This document shows, piece after piece, positions 18,476 to 29,877 of a stretch of 64,000 nucleotides of DNA; positions within the stretch are counted from its first letter, which is position 1, and every line of letters begins with the position of its first letter. The notes beneath the pieces were generated by a model. The model worked only from the letters and a program-made list of their open reading frames with translations, was not told the DNA's origin and searched no databases. This DNA is from Raffaelea ambrosiae. Lineage: Eukaryota; Ascomycota; Sordariomycetes; Ophiostomatales; Ophiostomataceae. The stretch is from the NCBI GenBank assembly GCA_002778195.1, contig PCDI01000005.1, forward strand, positions 1,145,075-1,209,074. The letters run 5' to 3'. The translations under genes and the position numbers were made by a program.

Positions 18476-21400
18476 ATGCCTAGTGAGTGTCCCCTCTCGT
18501 GTGGTTGGATCGAAAGAGCTGCACATGCTCGGCAGCTGCCGCCACCCGCCACCCGCAACCCGCAACACGCAACACACAACCCGAAATCCGGCCCGCCATG
18601 CTAACCGCCTCGTCTCCCAGGTGCGAGAAAGAGCAAGAAGGATGCTAAAGAGACCGGCGGCGTGGTCGCAGCGGTGACCAAACAGGCCGCTGGAAAGTTG
18701 TAAGCTTCTCTCCCTTTCCCGGGACACCTTGTCGTCTCTCTCCTCCTCTCCTCCTCTCTCTCCTCGACCCAACCCCGGTCTAACAACACCCAGCAGCAAA
18801 ACCAATGGAAACACTCCTCCCGGCTTCGCTTCCGACACGTCCAACTCGTCTGTCCAGTCGCCCGTGATCAAGCCCGTGGCCACGCCCTCTTCCTACGGCC
18901 ACCCCTCCGTGTCGCCCATGCTGGATGCCGTCCCGACCTCGGCCGCACCCCCCTTCCGATCGTCGCCCAGCGCCATCCCCGGCATGGCCGACTGGCCCTC
19001 GCGCGCCGGCCCGCATGCCGGCATTGCTGGCTCGCCCGGCAACCTCATCAGCTTTGCCGGCGAGTCCCCCCCGAGCCGATGGTCCTCGCCGCGTCCGACC
19101 GGCACCAGCTACACCAGCCATACGAGCCACACAAGCCACACAAGCCATGCGAGCCGCATCAGCCCCGCGAGCCACCCGACCAGCGTGTCCGTGTCGCCGC
19201 CGAGTGCCGCCGACTACGGCATGGCGTCGCGCCGGCCACTGAGCTACCACATGGATGCGGGGGCTAATGGCCACTATCCGTCTTTGGCCCAGGCATCGCC
19301 GAAGGAGTACGGCGGCTTCCCGTCCACCCCGGCCAGCATCCGCCGCAGCTCGCTCCACTCGCATTACGCCAACTCGCGTGCCACCTCTGCCGCCGCCATT
19401 GCGGCCGTCGCTGCCGCCTCGCCAAACCCGCCGCTTCCCCACCAGGCCCAGGCCCATTTCTACGCCCCCCCGGACATCGACCTCGACCTGAACCCGCGCC
19501 AAGCCGGCATCAAGCCCGGCCAGCGCGGCTACCACTTCTCGTTCGACACCCTGCCGTCGCCCTGCTTCGGCACCGGGTCGGTGGGCACAGATACGGTTGT
19601 CACGGCCGGCTACGAGGGCGGACTCGACGTCCATGCAGCCTCTAAGCGGGGCCTGGACCCTCTGTCCAGCCTGACTGGTCTTCGCGGGGGCGTCTACCAG
19701 GCCAAGATCCTCCCCTGGATGGCATCGGCCGAAACCGGTGCCATGGCCGACCTGTTTCCCCTCGTGGCTGTTGTCATCCACGGGCCCGTTCTACCCGAGT
19801 CGCCCGACAACGGAGTGGCGAGACCAGGCGGTATCGGCGTCGATGGTGCCTCGGAAGCAGGGGAGGCAGCAGCCAGCAACTGCCCGCCGCCGCCTGCGTC
19901 GGTCGATGGCCGGAGCGAGTACGGTGCTGCTCGCAATGCCGCGAATGCTGCGAGTGCCGCGAATGCGTTCCCCGTCGAGTGCTACCAAACCACCGTCGAG
20001 GTGTACTCGCTGAAGCACAACCGGCGCGTGTGCGTCCTGCTGGAGGCGCCCCAGATTCCGCTGGCTGTGTCTGTCACCAGCCCCATCTTCCAGCCGCCAC
20101 CGCCGACCGGTGCCTTCCATATCAAGGCCGACGCGGGCAGCATTGCCGTCTCGTCTGCGGCGACCGGCGAGTGCTGGATCTACCGCCAGATGGCTGTCCC
20201 GGGCGAGGATGGCCTGCCCTTCCGCTTCGTGGCGAAAGTTTGGACCACCCTGCAGCAGTCACCGAAAGGGAGCTCTGGAGGCGACTCCACCCCAGACCAC
20301 GAGCGCGCCCGTGCCGCCTCGGTCACGTCTGGCCAGCCGCTGCCGCGGTACAGCCCTAAACAGCCTGTGCTGTCGCTGAGTGGCCGCTGGCTGGCCTACT
20401 GCCCCGCGACCCCGTCGTCTCAGATATTCCTCAACGCCCACGTTCCCGTGCCGGCCTATGGCCGGATGCCAGGATATTCCTCGCGAACGCCGCCGCAGTT
20501 GCCACCCATCACCGCCGACGTTGATCTTCCGCAAACCGAGAGCGTGATGAACAAGATCATGCGCGATGCCACACAGGAGATCATTTCCGGCGCCAAGTGG
20601 GTGGGCCAGCAGGGCTGGCAGGCTTTCAACAATTACTGGAAGGGCGGTTCCGGCGCGTCTACGCCCCAGCCTGCGCGGTCGCCCCCGACAAACGGCGGCT
20701 ACGTCACCCGGCCCGACATCACACAGTTCCCGCCCACCCACGGGAGTGCCTCTTCCTCGGCCACCGTCTCGAAAGAGCCTGGTCTTGTCTCGGTCGTCGA
20801 CATCTGGGCGCTGGGCACCTCGAGCGCCGTCCACCCCGTCGCCACCTTTTCGCTGCCGCTTGGCTGCAGTTTCCTTTCGTTTTCGCCCACCGGCCTCTGG
20901 CTGTTCGCCGCCAGCACCAAAGGCGACGTGCAGACCGTCTGGGATCTGATGCGCATCCAGTACACCAAGGCCTCGCCGCTGCAGACGTCGGCTACCGCGG
21001 GCACCCCGACTGGCCCTCGCGTGCGCCAGGTTGCTCAGTTTTCGCGCATGACCGTTGCCCGCATTGTCGACGTGGCGTGGACGAAGCCGAACGGCGAGCG
21101 GCTCGCTATGGTCACCGAGAGGGGCACGGTCCATCTCTTGGATCTGCAGTCCAGCGCCTTTACGTGGCCACCCCCGCGTCGGCGCACGAATCGCCTGCCG
21201 GAAGGCAAAGCCGGTGGTGTGGGTACACCCGGCTCCGCGGAAGCTGGCCTAGCCACCGGAACAGCATCGACGGCTGTCTCCTATGCCTCCAGCGCCTTCA
21301 AAACAACATTTGACGCTGCTCGGCCACTGCTGACAAGGCCACGCCGGAGCAGCGCCAACCTACCCCCTTCGACGACCAGCACTCGTATCGTGGACCACGC

Positions 21401-22784
21401 CAGCCACGGAGGCAAGATCCTCGCCGCAGGCATCAGCCATTCGCTGGGGAAAACAGGAAGTGCCATCAACCATCTGCGCCATACCGGAGAAAACCGTGTG
21501 TCGCTGCCATTGGGCACGTCTGCCCCGGGGCCGTCGTATGTGGTGTGGGTCACTGGAAAACGTTCCCATACTCTCTTTGCCCTGGGCTCTGGCCTGGTCC
21601 GCGTCTTTGCCAACCGGAGTCGTCGGACGACTTCCGGCCAACGCACCGTGCACCTGGTCCCCAAGAGGGATTGCCGCCTGCCCGATCTGCCCGACGACCT
21701 GCTCGCCCCAGCCGTCAAGCAGTTTCTCGAGCCCGAAGAATACCTCGACTTCACCGACCATGCCGACGCCGGTGCCAACACCATGGTTCTCATGGACAGC
21801 GGCCGCGCCCGCAACTCGGCGCCGCGCCTGTCCACGGCCAGTGGCAGTGCCGCCGTCGACTCATCCATTCCCCAGGCCGAGATTGAGTCGAGCGCTCCCT
21901 ACCAGCCGTTCCACACCGATCGCCGTGTGGCTCTGTACGAGTTTGATGCAGTGTCTCTGTACAAGGAAGATCCTCCCGCACCAGCTCCAGCGGCTGTTGT
22001 GGCACCTCCTTCCCCTCCCCCCCCGCCGCCTGCTCCTGCTCCTGCTTTCGCTCCTGCTTTCGCTCCTACTTTCGCTCCTGCTTTCACTCCCACTCCCACT
22101 CCCGCTCCAGCCCCAGCCCCAGCCATCCGAGCTCCTTTGGCGGCGCTCATTGCTGAGCAGGAGCGGCCTGCTTCCCCGGGACCCAAGTCCAAGAAGAAGG
22201 CCAAAGCAGCCGCTTTGGAGGCACGGAGGTTGAGGGAGGCTGCGGAGGCCGCAGAACAAGATATGGACTTTGGGGCAGCCTGGATTGAGCCCGAGAAGAC
22301 AACGTCGGCGACACCTGTGATGGCTGCTCTGCATGCTGCCTCCGCCGCATCTGCTGCATCTGCTGCATCTGCTGCTTCCGCCGTTTCTGTTGCCGCCGCC
22401 GCCGCCGCCGCCGCTGCGCCGCCTCGGGCACCACCGGCTAAAGCAAAGGCCAAAGCCGTGGTCATCACCACGCCAACCACAACCACCACCACGCCCAGCA
22501 CGACGAGCTGGGCCTTTGGGCAACCAATTGCCTGCACACTGGTCAACACGGGCTATCCGCCCATGTCCGAGGAAGAGTCGTTCAACATCAACTTTGAGGA
22601 CACCCGCGCCTTGCCGCCCTCGGCCATGGAGCGCGTGCTGCAGCACGTGGGCGACGGTGACGACCAGATTGTGGTGACCACACGGCGGCGCCGTGGTGGT
22701 GGACGTGCAGCTGGTGATGAGGATGAGGATGGCTTCTTTGAAGATGACTGCGAGGTGTTGGACTTTGCCGATCAAAGGGTCTGA
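18476..22784 (+). CDS. BCAS3-like WD40 protein
   Basis: Three exons: 18476-18482, 18621-18699 and 18794-22784; introns GTGAGT...CAG and GTAAGC...CAG join in phase to give about 1358 aa starting MPSARKSKKDAKET. The N-terminus is disordered, Ser/Pro-rich, with short TSH repeats. The central part has the features of fungal BCAS3-type propellers: GVYQAKILPW, VEVYSLKHNRRVCVLLEAP, IKADAGSIAVSS, ATFSLPLGCSFLSFSPTG and VARIVDVAWTKPNGERLAM. The stretch MNKIMRDATQEIISGAKWVG is characteristic of the fungal members. The C-terminal third is low-complexity (Ala/Pro repeats, polyAla) and ends acidic. Human BCAS3 binds phosphoinositides and works with PHAF1 at forming autophagosomes, so an autophagy or cytoskeletal role is possible but inferred. 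The second intron ends in a NAGNAG acceptor (cagcag), which could add or drop one codon. Confidence 0.8.
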
Positions 22785-23757
22785 GTACCTGAGTCGTTGG
22801 CCACCTGTGTCGTTCCCCGGCGCGACTGTCGTTTAGTGATTTGGCTTGTCTGGAAGGGCAGAGTCGATGTGCTGCTTTGACATTTTTGGGGGGGGTTTTT
22901 TTTTTGCTGTTCTGTTTCAATGTTTGTTGGTTTTGCCTGCATAACGGTTTTATACACCACGCAACGCCACTCCTCTACAACGCACACTGCTTGGTTAAGG
23001 AACACTTTTCCCTCGTTCTATTTTGTTTGGTCACCTCTACTTGTTTTTGTCTTGATTCTGTTTCGGAGCGGGTGTCTGCTGTTTCTCATTTCCTGTTGTT
23101 TTAATCCGTCTTTTTTTTTGGCTGTTTTTCTCTCATTGTTTGCGTACGCACCAACGGGGTACTGGAATCATTCATGCATATCATTGTATCTTACATATTT
23201 TTTTATATTTTCTTTTTTTTTCATTTCTGTCTTTCTTTACCTTGCGTTGGCCGAAGAGTGCTGGCCGGATAGACTAGAGGAACTCCAAACATTATAGGTA
23301 AACCCAACAACAACAACAAAAAAACGAACAAAAAAATTACCAAACCCAAAAAACTGCCCGAATCCTGAAACTAGTAACGATCGTGATGTCAGGCGGTGCT
23401 GTTTGACGATGATTGCATATGGTCTGTCATCAGTCGATCGCGTTCTTGGCCTCGTGCACTTGCCACAGTTGCATTTTCTGAATGATTTGTATGATTTTTG
23501 TGTTCTGTTTTCGTTGTTGGTCTAAGTTGACATCCAGTCGCGGTTGTGTGTGCTCCATATCGTACACGGCTTTCTCTTCTCTCCTTCTGCCAGCATTTCT
23601 GATCGTTTTCTTTTTTCGACCCTTTCCTCCATGGGTGTTCCAGTTTCTCCCTCTCCTGAGTGTTTGTGTGTATTTTTTCATTTGATCTTTTTTTCCTGTC
23701 CTGGCAACAGCCATGTCGTGTTCCTTCCTATCTTTTTTGTGCAAACCCCTACCGCAT
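22785..23757. other. Convergent 3' region between the BCAS3-like gene and dpm2
   Basis: T-rich DNA with many short T runs (22900-23240) and no recognisable gene. It is shared 3' flank of two converging transcription units. Confidence 0.6.
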
Positions 23758-24211
23758 TTAGGCCTTCTTCTTGGCCGCAGCCGCAGCCGCCTTGGCCGCC
23801 TTCTTGCGGTTGCTCTGGATCATGACCACGCTCAGGAACGACCCGACGACGGCCGAGCCCAGCAGGATCAGGATCACAGGGATGCGGATGGCCCACACGC
23901 GCGGGAGGAAGAAGTTTTGCAGCGGGTGATCGTCATCGACAAATGGCTGGGGGGAAAAGAAGCGTTAGCAAGGGTCAGGGGTAGGCGGAAGGCGTAGACA
24001 ACACTGAAGGACGCCGGGCGCAAATAAAAAAAAACATACCATCAACAGAGTCCAAATGGTGTAGTAGAGGAAGACGACAGAGGCGGCCACGAGCATGGCA
24101 AGGCCCACGAGCTGCTCGAGCTGGAATGGAGGTCACAACGTTAGCCAAAAAAAGAGGCATAGGGTCATTGACGACGAGGGGAGGTATGCTGGTGTTCCCT
24201 GGTCTTACCAT
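23758..24211 (-). CDS. dpm2: DPM2, regulatory subunit of dolichol-phosphate mannose synthase
   Basis: Three exons on the minus strand: 24211-24209 (the ATG alone), 24120-24040 and 23946-23758, joined through GTAAGA...CAG and GTATGT...CAG introns, give 90 aa, close to the 84-aa human protein. Two transmembrane helices are seen: LVGLAMLVAASVVFLYYTIW and IRIPVILILLGSAVVGSF. Between them is the family hallmark LLMPFVDDDHPLQNFFLPR, and the C-terminus is a basic KKAAKAAAAAAKKKA tail. DPM2 holds the catalytic Dpm1 and stabilises Dpm3 in the ER membrane; the product Dol-P-Man feeds N-glycosylation, O-mannosylation and GPI-anchor synthesis. The whole start codon is split off by intron 1. Confidence 0.93.
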
Positions 24212-24938
24212 TGTCGGTGATAGAGAGCGGTGTAGATAGGGGTTGAGGTTGGTAGGAGGGAAGCAAAAACCGGAGCGCAACAATCGATGCGCGCTCGCCT
24301 GGATGGGAACCGGGTCTCGTAGGATGGAGGAAAAGGGGAGAAATGCGCAGATGGGTCTCAATAAGAGTTTCTTTTTTCTTCTTCTTAAAAAGAGCGACAA
24401 GAAGTTAGAGAAGCCAAATTTTTTGTCTCTCGCTTTGTTTTCGTGTAGAAAGTGGTTCGTCGTCGTGTTGTGTTATCCGCGGGAGCCAGAAAAAAGAAAA
24501 AGAAAGGGCAACGTTGGTCGTCTCTTTTCACAAAAACGACCAGACGCGAAAGTCGAGGTCGTGTTCACTTTCTCGTCCTTGCAAACCCCCCTCCCCTTGT
24601 TAACAACTAGTACTAGTCCCGAAACGGAGAAGAGCTAGAGAAAAATGGCCCCATAATTCAAAACGGGGGCTGCGCCACAGTATGTGTTAGGCAAGCCACA
24701 GTGTAGGCACGTAGCTTCCTGCCTCACGTTTTTTCGTGTGGCCTTCCCTGACATGTATTTTTTGAGGGTCCTGGCAATACCGTTATTATCAGTACGTTTT
24801 ATTTTTTTTTTTCGGTGTTGCCACCACGACGCCCAATTTCATCACTGCAACAACGTTGTCGTCGCGGCCACCCTTCCTCCGAACGACGCAAAAATAAAAG
24901 CGAGCGTCACGCAGCGTCACGAAGCACTACGACTGACG
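24212..24938. promoter_or_regulatory. Divergent promoter between dpm2 and cwc22
   Basis: A 727-bp region from which both genes are transcribed outwards. The half near dpm2 is purine-rich on the plus strand, which is pyrimidine-rich on the dpm2 coding strand as in other leaders here. The frame of cwc22 is open leftwards from its ATG but carries hydrophobic, non-family sequence. Confidence 0.5.
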
Positions 24939-27710
24939 ATGGGCGACACGTACCGCCCAAGCTATCGCGAACGCGATCAGTCGCCAGACCGGTCGCCTTC
25001 TCCGCGACCTCGCTCTCCTGGCAGGGCCTCCGACAGGGGCTCCGACAAGGACAATGCCGACAGGGATATGGCCAAGCCTGCCGAACGAGAACCGGAAAGA
25101 GAGCGGGAACGACGTTCTGATCGGCCCTCGTTTGCTCGCGAACGAGCTCGGGACACGCACCCCCGATCTCCACGAGCCAACCGGCGACCGGACGAGAGAC
25201 CACGACGTCGCGCACCACCCCCCGAACCGACCGACGAGGAGAAGCAGGCCGCGGCCAAGGCCGAGTACAACCGGCTGCTGACGGCGCGGTCGGGCGGCGT
25301 GTACGTGCCGCCGGCACGGCTGCGGGCGCTCCAGGCGCAGGTGCAGGACAAGACTTCGAAGGAGTACCAGCGCATGGCCTGGGAGGCCCTGAAGAAGTCG
25401 ATCAACGGCATGGTCAACAAGGCCACGGCCGGGAACATGCGGCAGATTGTCAGCGAACTGTTCCGCGAGAACCTGATCCGGGGGCGCGGGCTGCTGGTGC
25501 ACAGCCTGATCAAGGCCCAGTACGCATCGCTGCCCTTCACGCCGGTCTACGCCTGCATCGCCGCGTGCGTCAACAGCAAGCTGCCGGCCGTCGGCGACCT
25601 GCTGCTGCGGCGGCTGCTGCTGCGCTTCCGCAAGGGCTTCCGCCGCAGCGACAAGGCGGTCTGCCGGAGCGCGACGACGTTTCTGGCGCACCTGGTGAAC
25701 ACGCAGGTGGCCGACGAGATGGTGGCGGCGCAGATGCTGCTGCTGCTGCTGCACCACCCGACGGACGACAGCGTCGAGATTGCGGTCAACCTGACGCGCG
25801 AGGTCGGCCACTACCTGGACGTCATGAACCCGACCGTGCTCACCGTCGTCTTTGACCGCTTCCACCACATCCTCAACGAGGCCGACATCAGCAAGCGCAC
25901 CCAGTACGCCATCGAGGTGCTCTTCAAGAACCGCAAGGACAAGTTCAAGGACTACCCGGCCGTCCGCGACGACCTCGACCTCATCGAGGAGGAGGACCAG
26001 ATCAAGCACATGTTCGAGATCAACGGCAAGTTTGACGACGAGAAGATGCTCAACGTCTTTCGCTTCGACGAGGACTGGGAGGCCCACGAGAAGGAGTATG
26101 CCAAGCTGCGCCGCGAGATTCTCGACGAGAGCGACGACGACGACGACGGCGACGGCGGCGACAGTGCGTCCGGCTCCGATTCGGGCTCGGATTCCGACGG
26201 CGGCGAGAGCTCCTCCGATGACGAGGACGACGACGAGGACGACGACGACGAGGGCGCCAAGCAGAAGGCGCTCGACATCAAGGACCGCACCAACGCCGAC
26301 CTCGTGGCCCTGCGCCGGACCATCTACCTGACCATCCAGAGCTCCATGAACGCCGACGAGGCGGTGCACAAGCTGCTGGCCGTGCCGCTGCCCGAGGGCC
26401 GCGAGGCCGAGATGCCGTCCATGGTGGTGGAGTGCTGCAGCCAGGAGAAGACGTACACCAAGTTCTTTGGCCTCATCGGCGAGCGCCTGGCCAAGATCAA
26501 CCGCCGCTGGACGACGCTGTTCGAGGAGAGCTTTGGCAAGTACTACAGCACGATCCACCGCTACGAGACCAGCAAGCTGCGCAACATTGCCTGCTTCTTT
26601 GGCCACATGCTCGCCAGCGACGCCATCGGCTGGTACGTCCTCGAGGCCGTGCGTCTGACCGAGGAGGAGACCACCGCCGCCAGCCGCATCTTTCTCAAGA
26701 TCCTCTTCCAGGAGATGTCCGAGGCCCTGGGCATGCAGAAGCTGCAGGAGCGTCTGCAGCCCAAGGAAGCGAAGGATGCCCAGGCCTCCAAGGACGCCTC
26801 CAAGGACGCCTCTTTCTCGGGCCCCGCCTATGGCCAGTACGACCTCCAGCCCAGCCTCGAGGGCCTCTTCCCCCTCGCCGGCGACAACGCCCGCCACCTC
26901 CGCTTCTCCATCAACTACTTCACCAGCATCGGCATGGGCGCCCTGACCGAGACCATGCGCGAGCGGCTGCAGAACCTGCCCAAGCCAGCCTTGCCCGCGG
27001 CAGCAGCAGCAGGCTCAGCCGCAGGCTCAGCAGCCGCCGCGTCGCCCGGCCCCCGAAACGGCCGCGGCCGCCGTGCCGACTCCGACTCCGACTCCGACTC
27101 CGTCTCGAGCTATTCGTCCTACACCGGCTCGTCCTACTCGTCGCGCTCGCGGACCCGATCGCGGACCCGGTCACGGACCCCGGCCCGATCCCAGTCCCGG
27201 TCCCGGTCCCGGTCCCGGTCGCCGTACCAGCGGCGCCGCGGCCGTGGACGCAGTGTCGACAGCTACGATTCCCGCTCGCCGTCGCGTTCGCGTTCTCGTT
27301 CGCGTTCGCGGTCCCCGCTGCCTCCGCCTCCTCGTGGGCGTGGCCGCGCCCGTGGCGGCCGCTCGCGGACCCGGTCCGCGTCGTACTCGGTGTCGCGGTC
27401 GCCCAGCCCGGCGCCTCGTGGTGAAAAGCGGAACGGCCCTGCCCGCGGCCGTGGACGGGGTCGCGCGCGGTCGTACTCGTATTCGCCGTCTCCATCGCCA
27501 CTGCCGCCGCGTCGGGCGGCTATCGACTCGAGGTCGCCTTCACCACCTCGACGGGCCGGTGTCGGCTCGAGGTCGCCATCACCACCTCGACGGGCGCCAC
27601 CATCGCGATCGCTGTCGCGGTCGCGCAGTGCCGGGAGCAACCGCCGGAGACGACGCAGTGAAAGCGCGGCGAGCGAGGACGGGGCCCCGGCGCGGAAGCG
27701 GAGGAACTAG
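24939..27710 (+). CDS. cwc22: Pre-mRNA-splicing factor CWC22
   Basis: A single-exon 923-aa protein. The ATG at 24939 begins MGDTYRPSYRERDQSPDRSP, an RS/RD-rich N-terminus. It continues with the CWC22 signature SGGVYVPPARLRALQ and a MIF4G HEAT domain (about residues 135-320, for example GRGLLVHSLIKAQYASLPF and YPAVRDDLDLIEEEDQI after it). An Asp/Ser-rich acidic linker (about 390-440) leads to an MA3 domain (about 450-565: LRRTIYLTIQSSMNADEAVH, then EKTYTKFFGLIGERL). A conserved FSINYFTSIGMGALTE block is followed by about 230 residues of RS repeats, more like metazoan than yeast CWC22. CWC22 works in the spliceosome around Prp2 action, and in animals it loads eIF4A3 for the exon junction complex. 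The 3' end faces dus1 across 277 bp. Confidence 0.92.
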   Translation: MGDTYRPSYRERDQSPDRSPSPRPRSPGRASDRGSDKDNADRDMAKPAEREPERERERRSDRPSFARERARDTHPRSPRANRRPDERPRRRAPPPEPTDEEKQAAAKAEYNRLLTARSGGVYVPPARLRALQAQVQDKTSKEYQRMAWEALKKSINGMVNKATAGNMRQIVSELFRENLIRGRGLLVHSLIKAQYASLPFTPVYACIAACVNSKLPAVGDLLLRRLLLRFRKGFRRSDKAVCRSATTFLAHLVNTQVADEMVAAQMLLLLLHHPTDDSVEIAVNLTREVGHYLDVMNPTVLTVVFDRFHHILNEADISKRTQYAIEVLFKNRKDKFKDYPAVRDDLDLIEEEDQIKHMFEINGKFDDEKMLNVFRFDEDWEAHEKEYAKLRREILDESDDDDDGDGGDSASGSDSGSDSDGGESSSDDEDDDEDDDDEGAKQKALDIKDRTNADLVALRRTIYLTIQSSMNADEAVHKLLAVPLPEGREAEMPSMVVECCSQEKTYTKFFGLIGERLAKINRRWTTLFEESFGKYYSTIHRYETSKLRNIACFFGHMLASDAIGWYVLEAVRLTEEETTAASRIFLKILFQEMSEALGMQKLQERLQPKEAKDAQASKDASKDASFSGPAYGQYDLQPSLEGLFPLAGDNARHLRFSINYFTSIGMGALTETMRERLQNLPKPALPAAAAAGSAAGSAAAASPGPRNGRGRRADSDSDSDSVSSYSSYTGSSYSSRSRTRSRTRSRTPARSQSRSRSRSRSPYQRRRGRGRSVDSYDSRSPSRSRSRSRSRSPLPPPPRGRGRARGGRSRTRSASYSVSRSPSPAPRGEKRNGPARGRGRGRARSYSYSPSPSPLPPRRAAIDSRSPSPPRRAGVGSRSPSPPRRAPPSRSLSRSRSAGSNRRRRRSESAASEDGAPARKRRN

Positions 27711-27987
27711 GGTTTGGAGAGGGGAGCAGGAGGAACAGGGGAAGGAGGAGAAGCAGGAACCTAATATGTGTTATTGTAGATTGTAGGGTTTTGGGGGGGG
27801 TTTTTTTTCTTTTCTGTATTTGGCCGAGGAGTTTCCAGTGTTTCTTTTTTTTTTTTTTTTTTCAGAAAACAAAAAGGATTAATGATGCTATATTCCCCCA
27901 TTTTGATCTCATCCTATCTCGCAGCGTTTCCTATGCCCTTTTTTTTTTTTAATTCCCGTATCCTGCTTGGCTCTATGCTGTCCGTCT

Positions 27988-29877
27988 CTATGCTTTTTTG
28001 TTCCCGTTTTGCCCCTTCTTCTTCTTCATCTGGATCGCCCCCTTGGCCAGCGCCTCGGCCGGCATGGGCCGGATGATCGCCTGCGCCACCCACCAAGGCC
28101 GCTGGCAGCGCCGCACCGCGCCCGCCGAGGACTCCGGGTCGTCGACAATGTCGTCGGTGGTCTCCGCCGCAGTCTCCCCAGCGTGTTCTTCCGTTGCGGC
28201 TTCCTCGTTCGGCTCCTCGCCAGCTGCTTCCCCCGCCTCCTTGTCTTCCCCCTCGTCGCCGGCCAGAGCCAACGCGACCCGCCGCTCCAGCATCGCCAGG
28301 ACCTGCTCGCACGTGGCCATGTCGCCCTTGCGCAGCCGCGCCAGCATGTCCCGCACGTCGTGGTGCTTGCTCACGGCGTGCCGCAGGAGATGGAACAGAT
28401 GCGCCTGCACGCCGGCAAAGTTGGGCGAAGCAAAGACGTCCACGGCCGCCGCGTCGCTCGTGTTGTTGTTGTTGCTGTTGTTGTTGCCGCTGTCATGGCC
28501 GCGCTTGCGCTTCTTGTTGGCAGCCCCGTCATCGCCACGGGTCTCGCGTGCGGCCGGCTCGTCGGGGATCGTGGACGCATCGTCGCCCCGGACAAACAGC
28601 GGCTTCCGCGCGGGCGGTGCCGCCGCGCCCAGGGCGTACACGTGCAGGATGTCGAGGTAGCGCCGCATGACGGCGTCCACGCGCCAGCCGCCCCGGCGCG
28701 GGTCCCGCGGGCTCGTCCAGTACTCGCGTGGCGAAGGTGTAGGCCACCAGGGGGAGGAGGAGGAGGAGGACGACGACGACGACGACGATGATGAACCGCC
28801 AGAGGCCTCGTCGACGACAGGTCCTCCGGCCATGGCCGTCCCGAAGAGGGCCGGGTCCGACAGCAAGCCCTCGGCGCTCATGACGCCGTCGAACCCGGTG
28901 GCTTCGAGGCAGCGCGCCAGGTCGGCGGGCTGGAGGATGTTGCCGTTGGCAAAGAGCACGGTGTCGGGCGGCAGGTGGGTGCGCAGGTACCGCAGGATGG
29001 ACCAGTCGGCGAGGCCGGTGAGGTGTCCCTTTTGGTCGCGGCGGCGGCCGTGCACGGTCAGGATGCTGGCGCCGGCGTCGAGGACGGTGCGGGCGTACTG
29101 GAGCGTGGCCTCGCGCGTCTCGAGGACGCGGATCTTGGCGGTGACGGGGACGTCGAGGTTCTCGTGGAGGGTGCGGACCATGCGCGCGATGAGCGCCGGC
29201 TCTTCCTGCAAAAAGGCGCCGTAGTGGCCCTTGCGGGCGATGCCCTGCGGGCAGCCGAGGTTGAGGTCGACGGCGTCGCAGTGGGGCGCGACCTGGCGGG
29301 CGGCGTGGAGGAGGTGGTCCGGGTCGTTGGCGCAGAACTGCACAAACAGGGGGCGGTCCATGGCCGGGTTGCCGTCGAGGTGGGCAGCAGGAGAAGGAGG
29401 CGCACGTGCATGGGTATCCCCCGTCGCGGTCTCGGTGGTGGTTTCCGAGGCGACCTCCTTGGTCGCCTCAAAATGGGTGGCGCGGTACTTGGGGCTCTCG
29501 ACAAAGAGACGGGCGTGCAGCATGGGCGTGTAGGCGAGGATGGAATCGCGCTTGTCGGCCGGAAGGAACGAGCGGGTGAGCATTCTCCAGGCCTGGCGGA
29601 GGAGGGAAAGGTTGTGTTTAGTAGGGTAGCCTTTTTTTTCTTTTCTTTTTTTTTCTCTCTCTTTTTTCTCGCTCTTCTCTTAAGTCTCCTCTACACTTAC
29701 AAACTCGGACTGGTCGACCATGGGGGCGACAATATACTTGGGACTGCCAATGCTCTCATAAAAGGCACGGCCATGCAGCTTCTTGGGCTTGCCATTGGCG
29801 ACTTCTGGTGCAGCAGCAGAAGGAGATGCAGCAACGTCACCGTTCTGGGCGGCCGCGGGAATTGTGCATGAAGACAT
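27988..29877 (-). CDS. dus1: tRNA-dihydrouridine(16/17) synthase Dus1
   Basis: Two exons on the minus strand, 29877-29701 and 29592-27988, separated by a 108-nt GTAAGT...CAG intron, give about 593 aa. The splice rebuilds the FMN-barrel start YIVAPMVDQSEF-AWRMLTR, followed by YTPMLHARLF. Catalytic Cys173 lies in VDLNLGCPQGIARKGHYGAF, the Dus1 form of the motif. Other hallmarks are VTAKIRVLE, LTVHGRRRDQKG and VLFANGNI, plus FDGVMSAEGLL for FMN phosphate binding. Dus1 reduces U16/U17 in the tRNA D-loop using NADPH and FMN. There are lineage-specific insertions: an ST-rich loop after HFEATKEVASE, poly-Ser near residue 330, and a long acidic C-terminus. Confidence 0.92.

Noticed and set aside
24927..26897. 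656-codon minus-strand frame opposite cwc22
   Set aside because: Val/Leu/Ala-rich antisense shadow of the CWC22 coding region, with no motifs.
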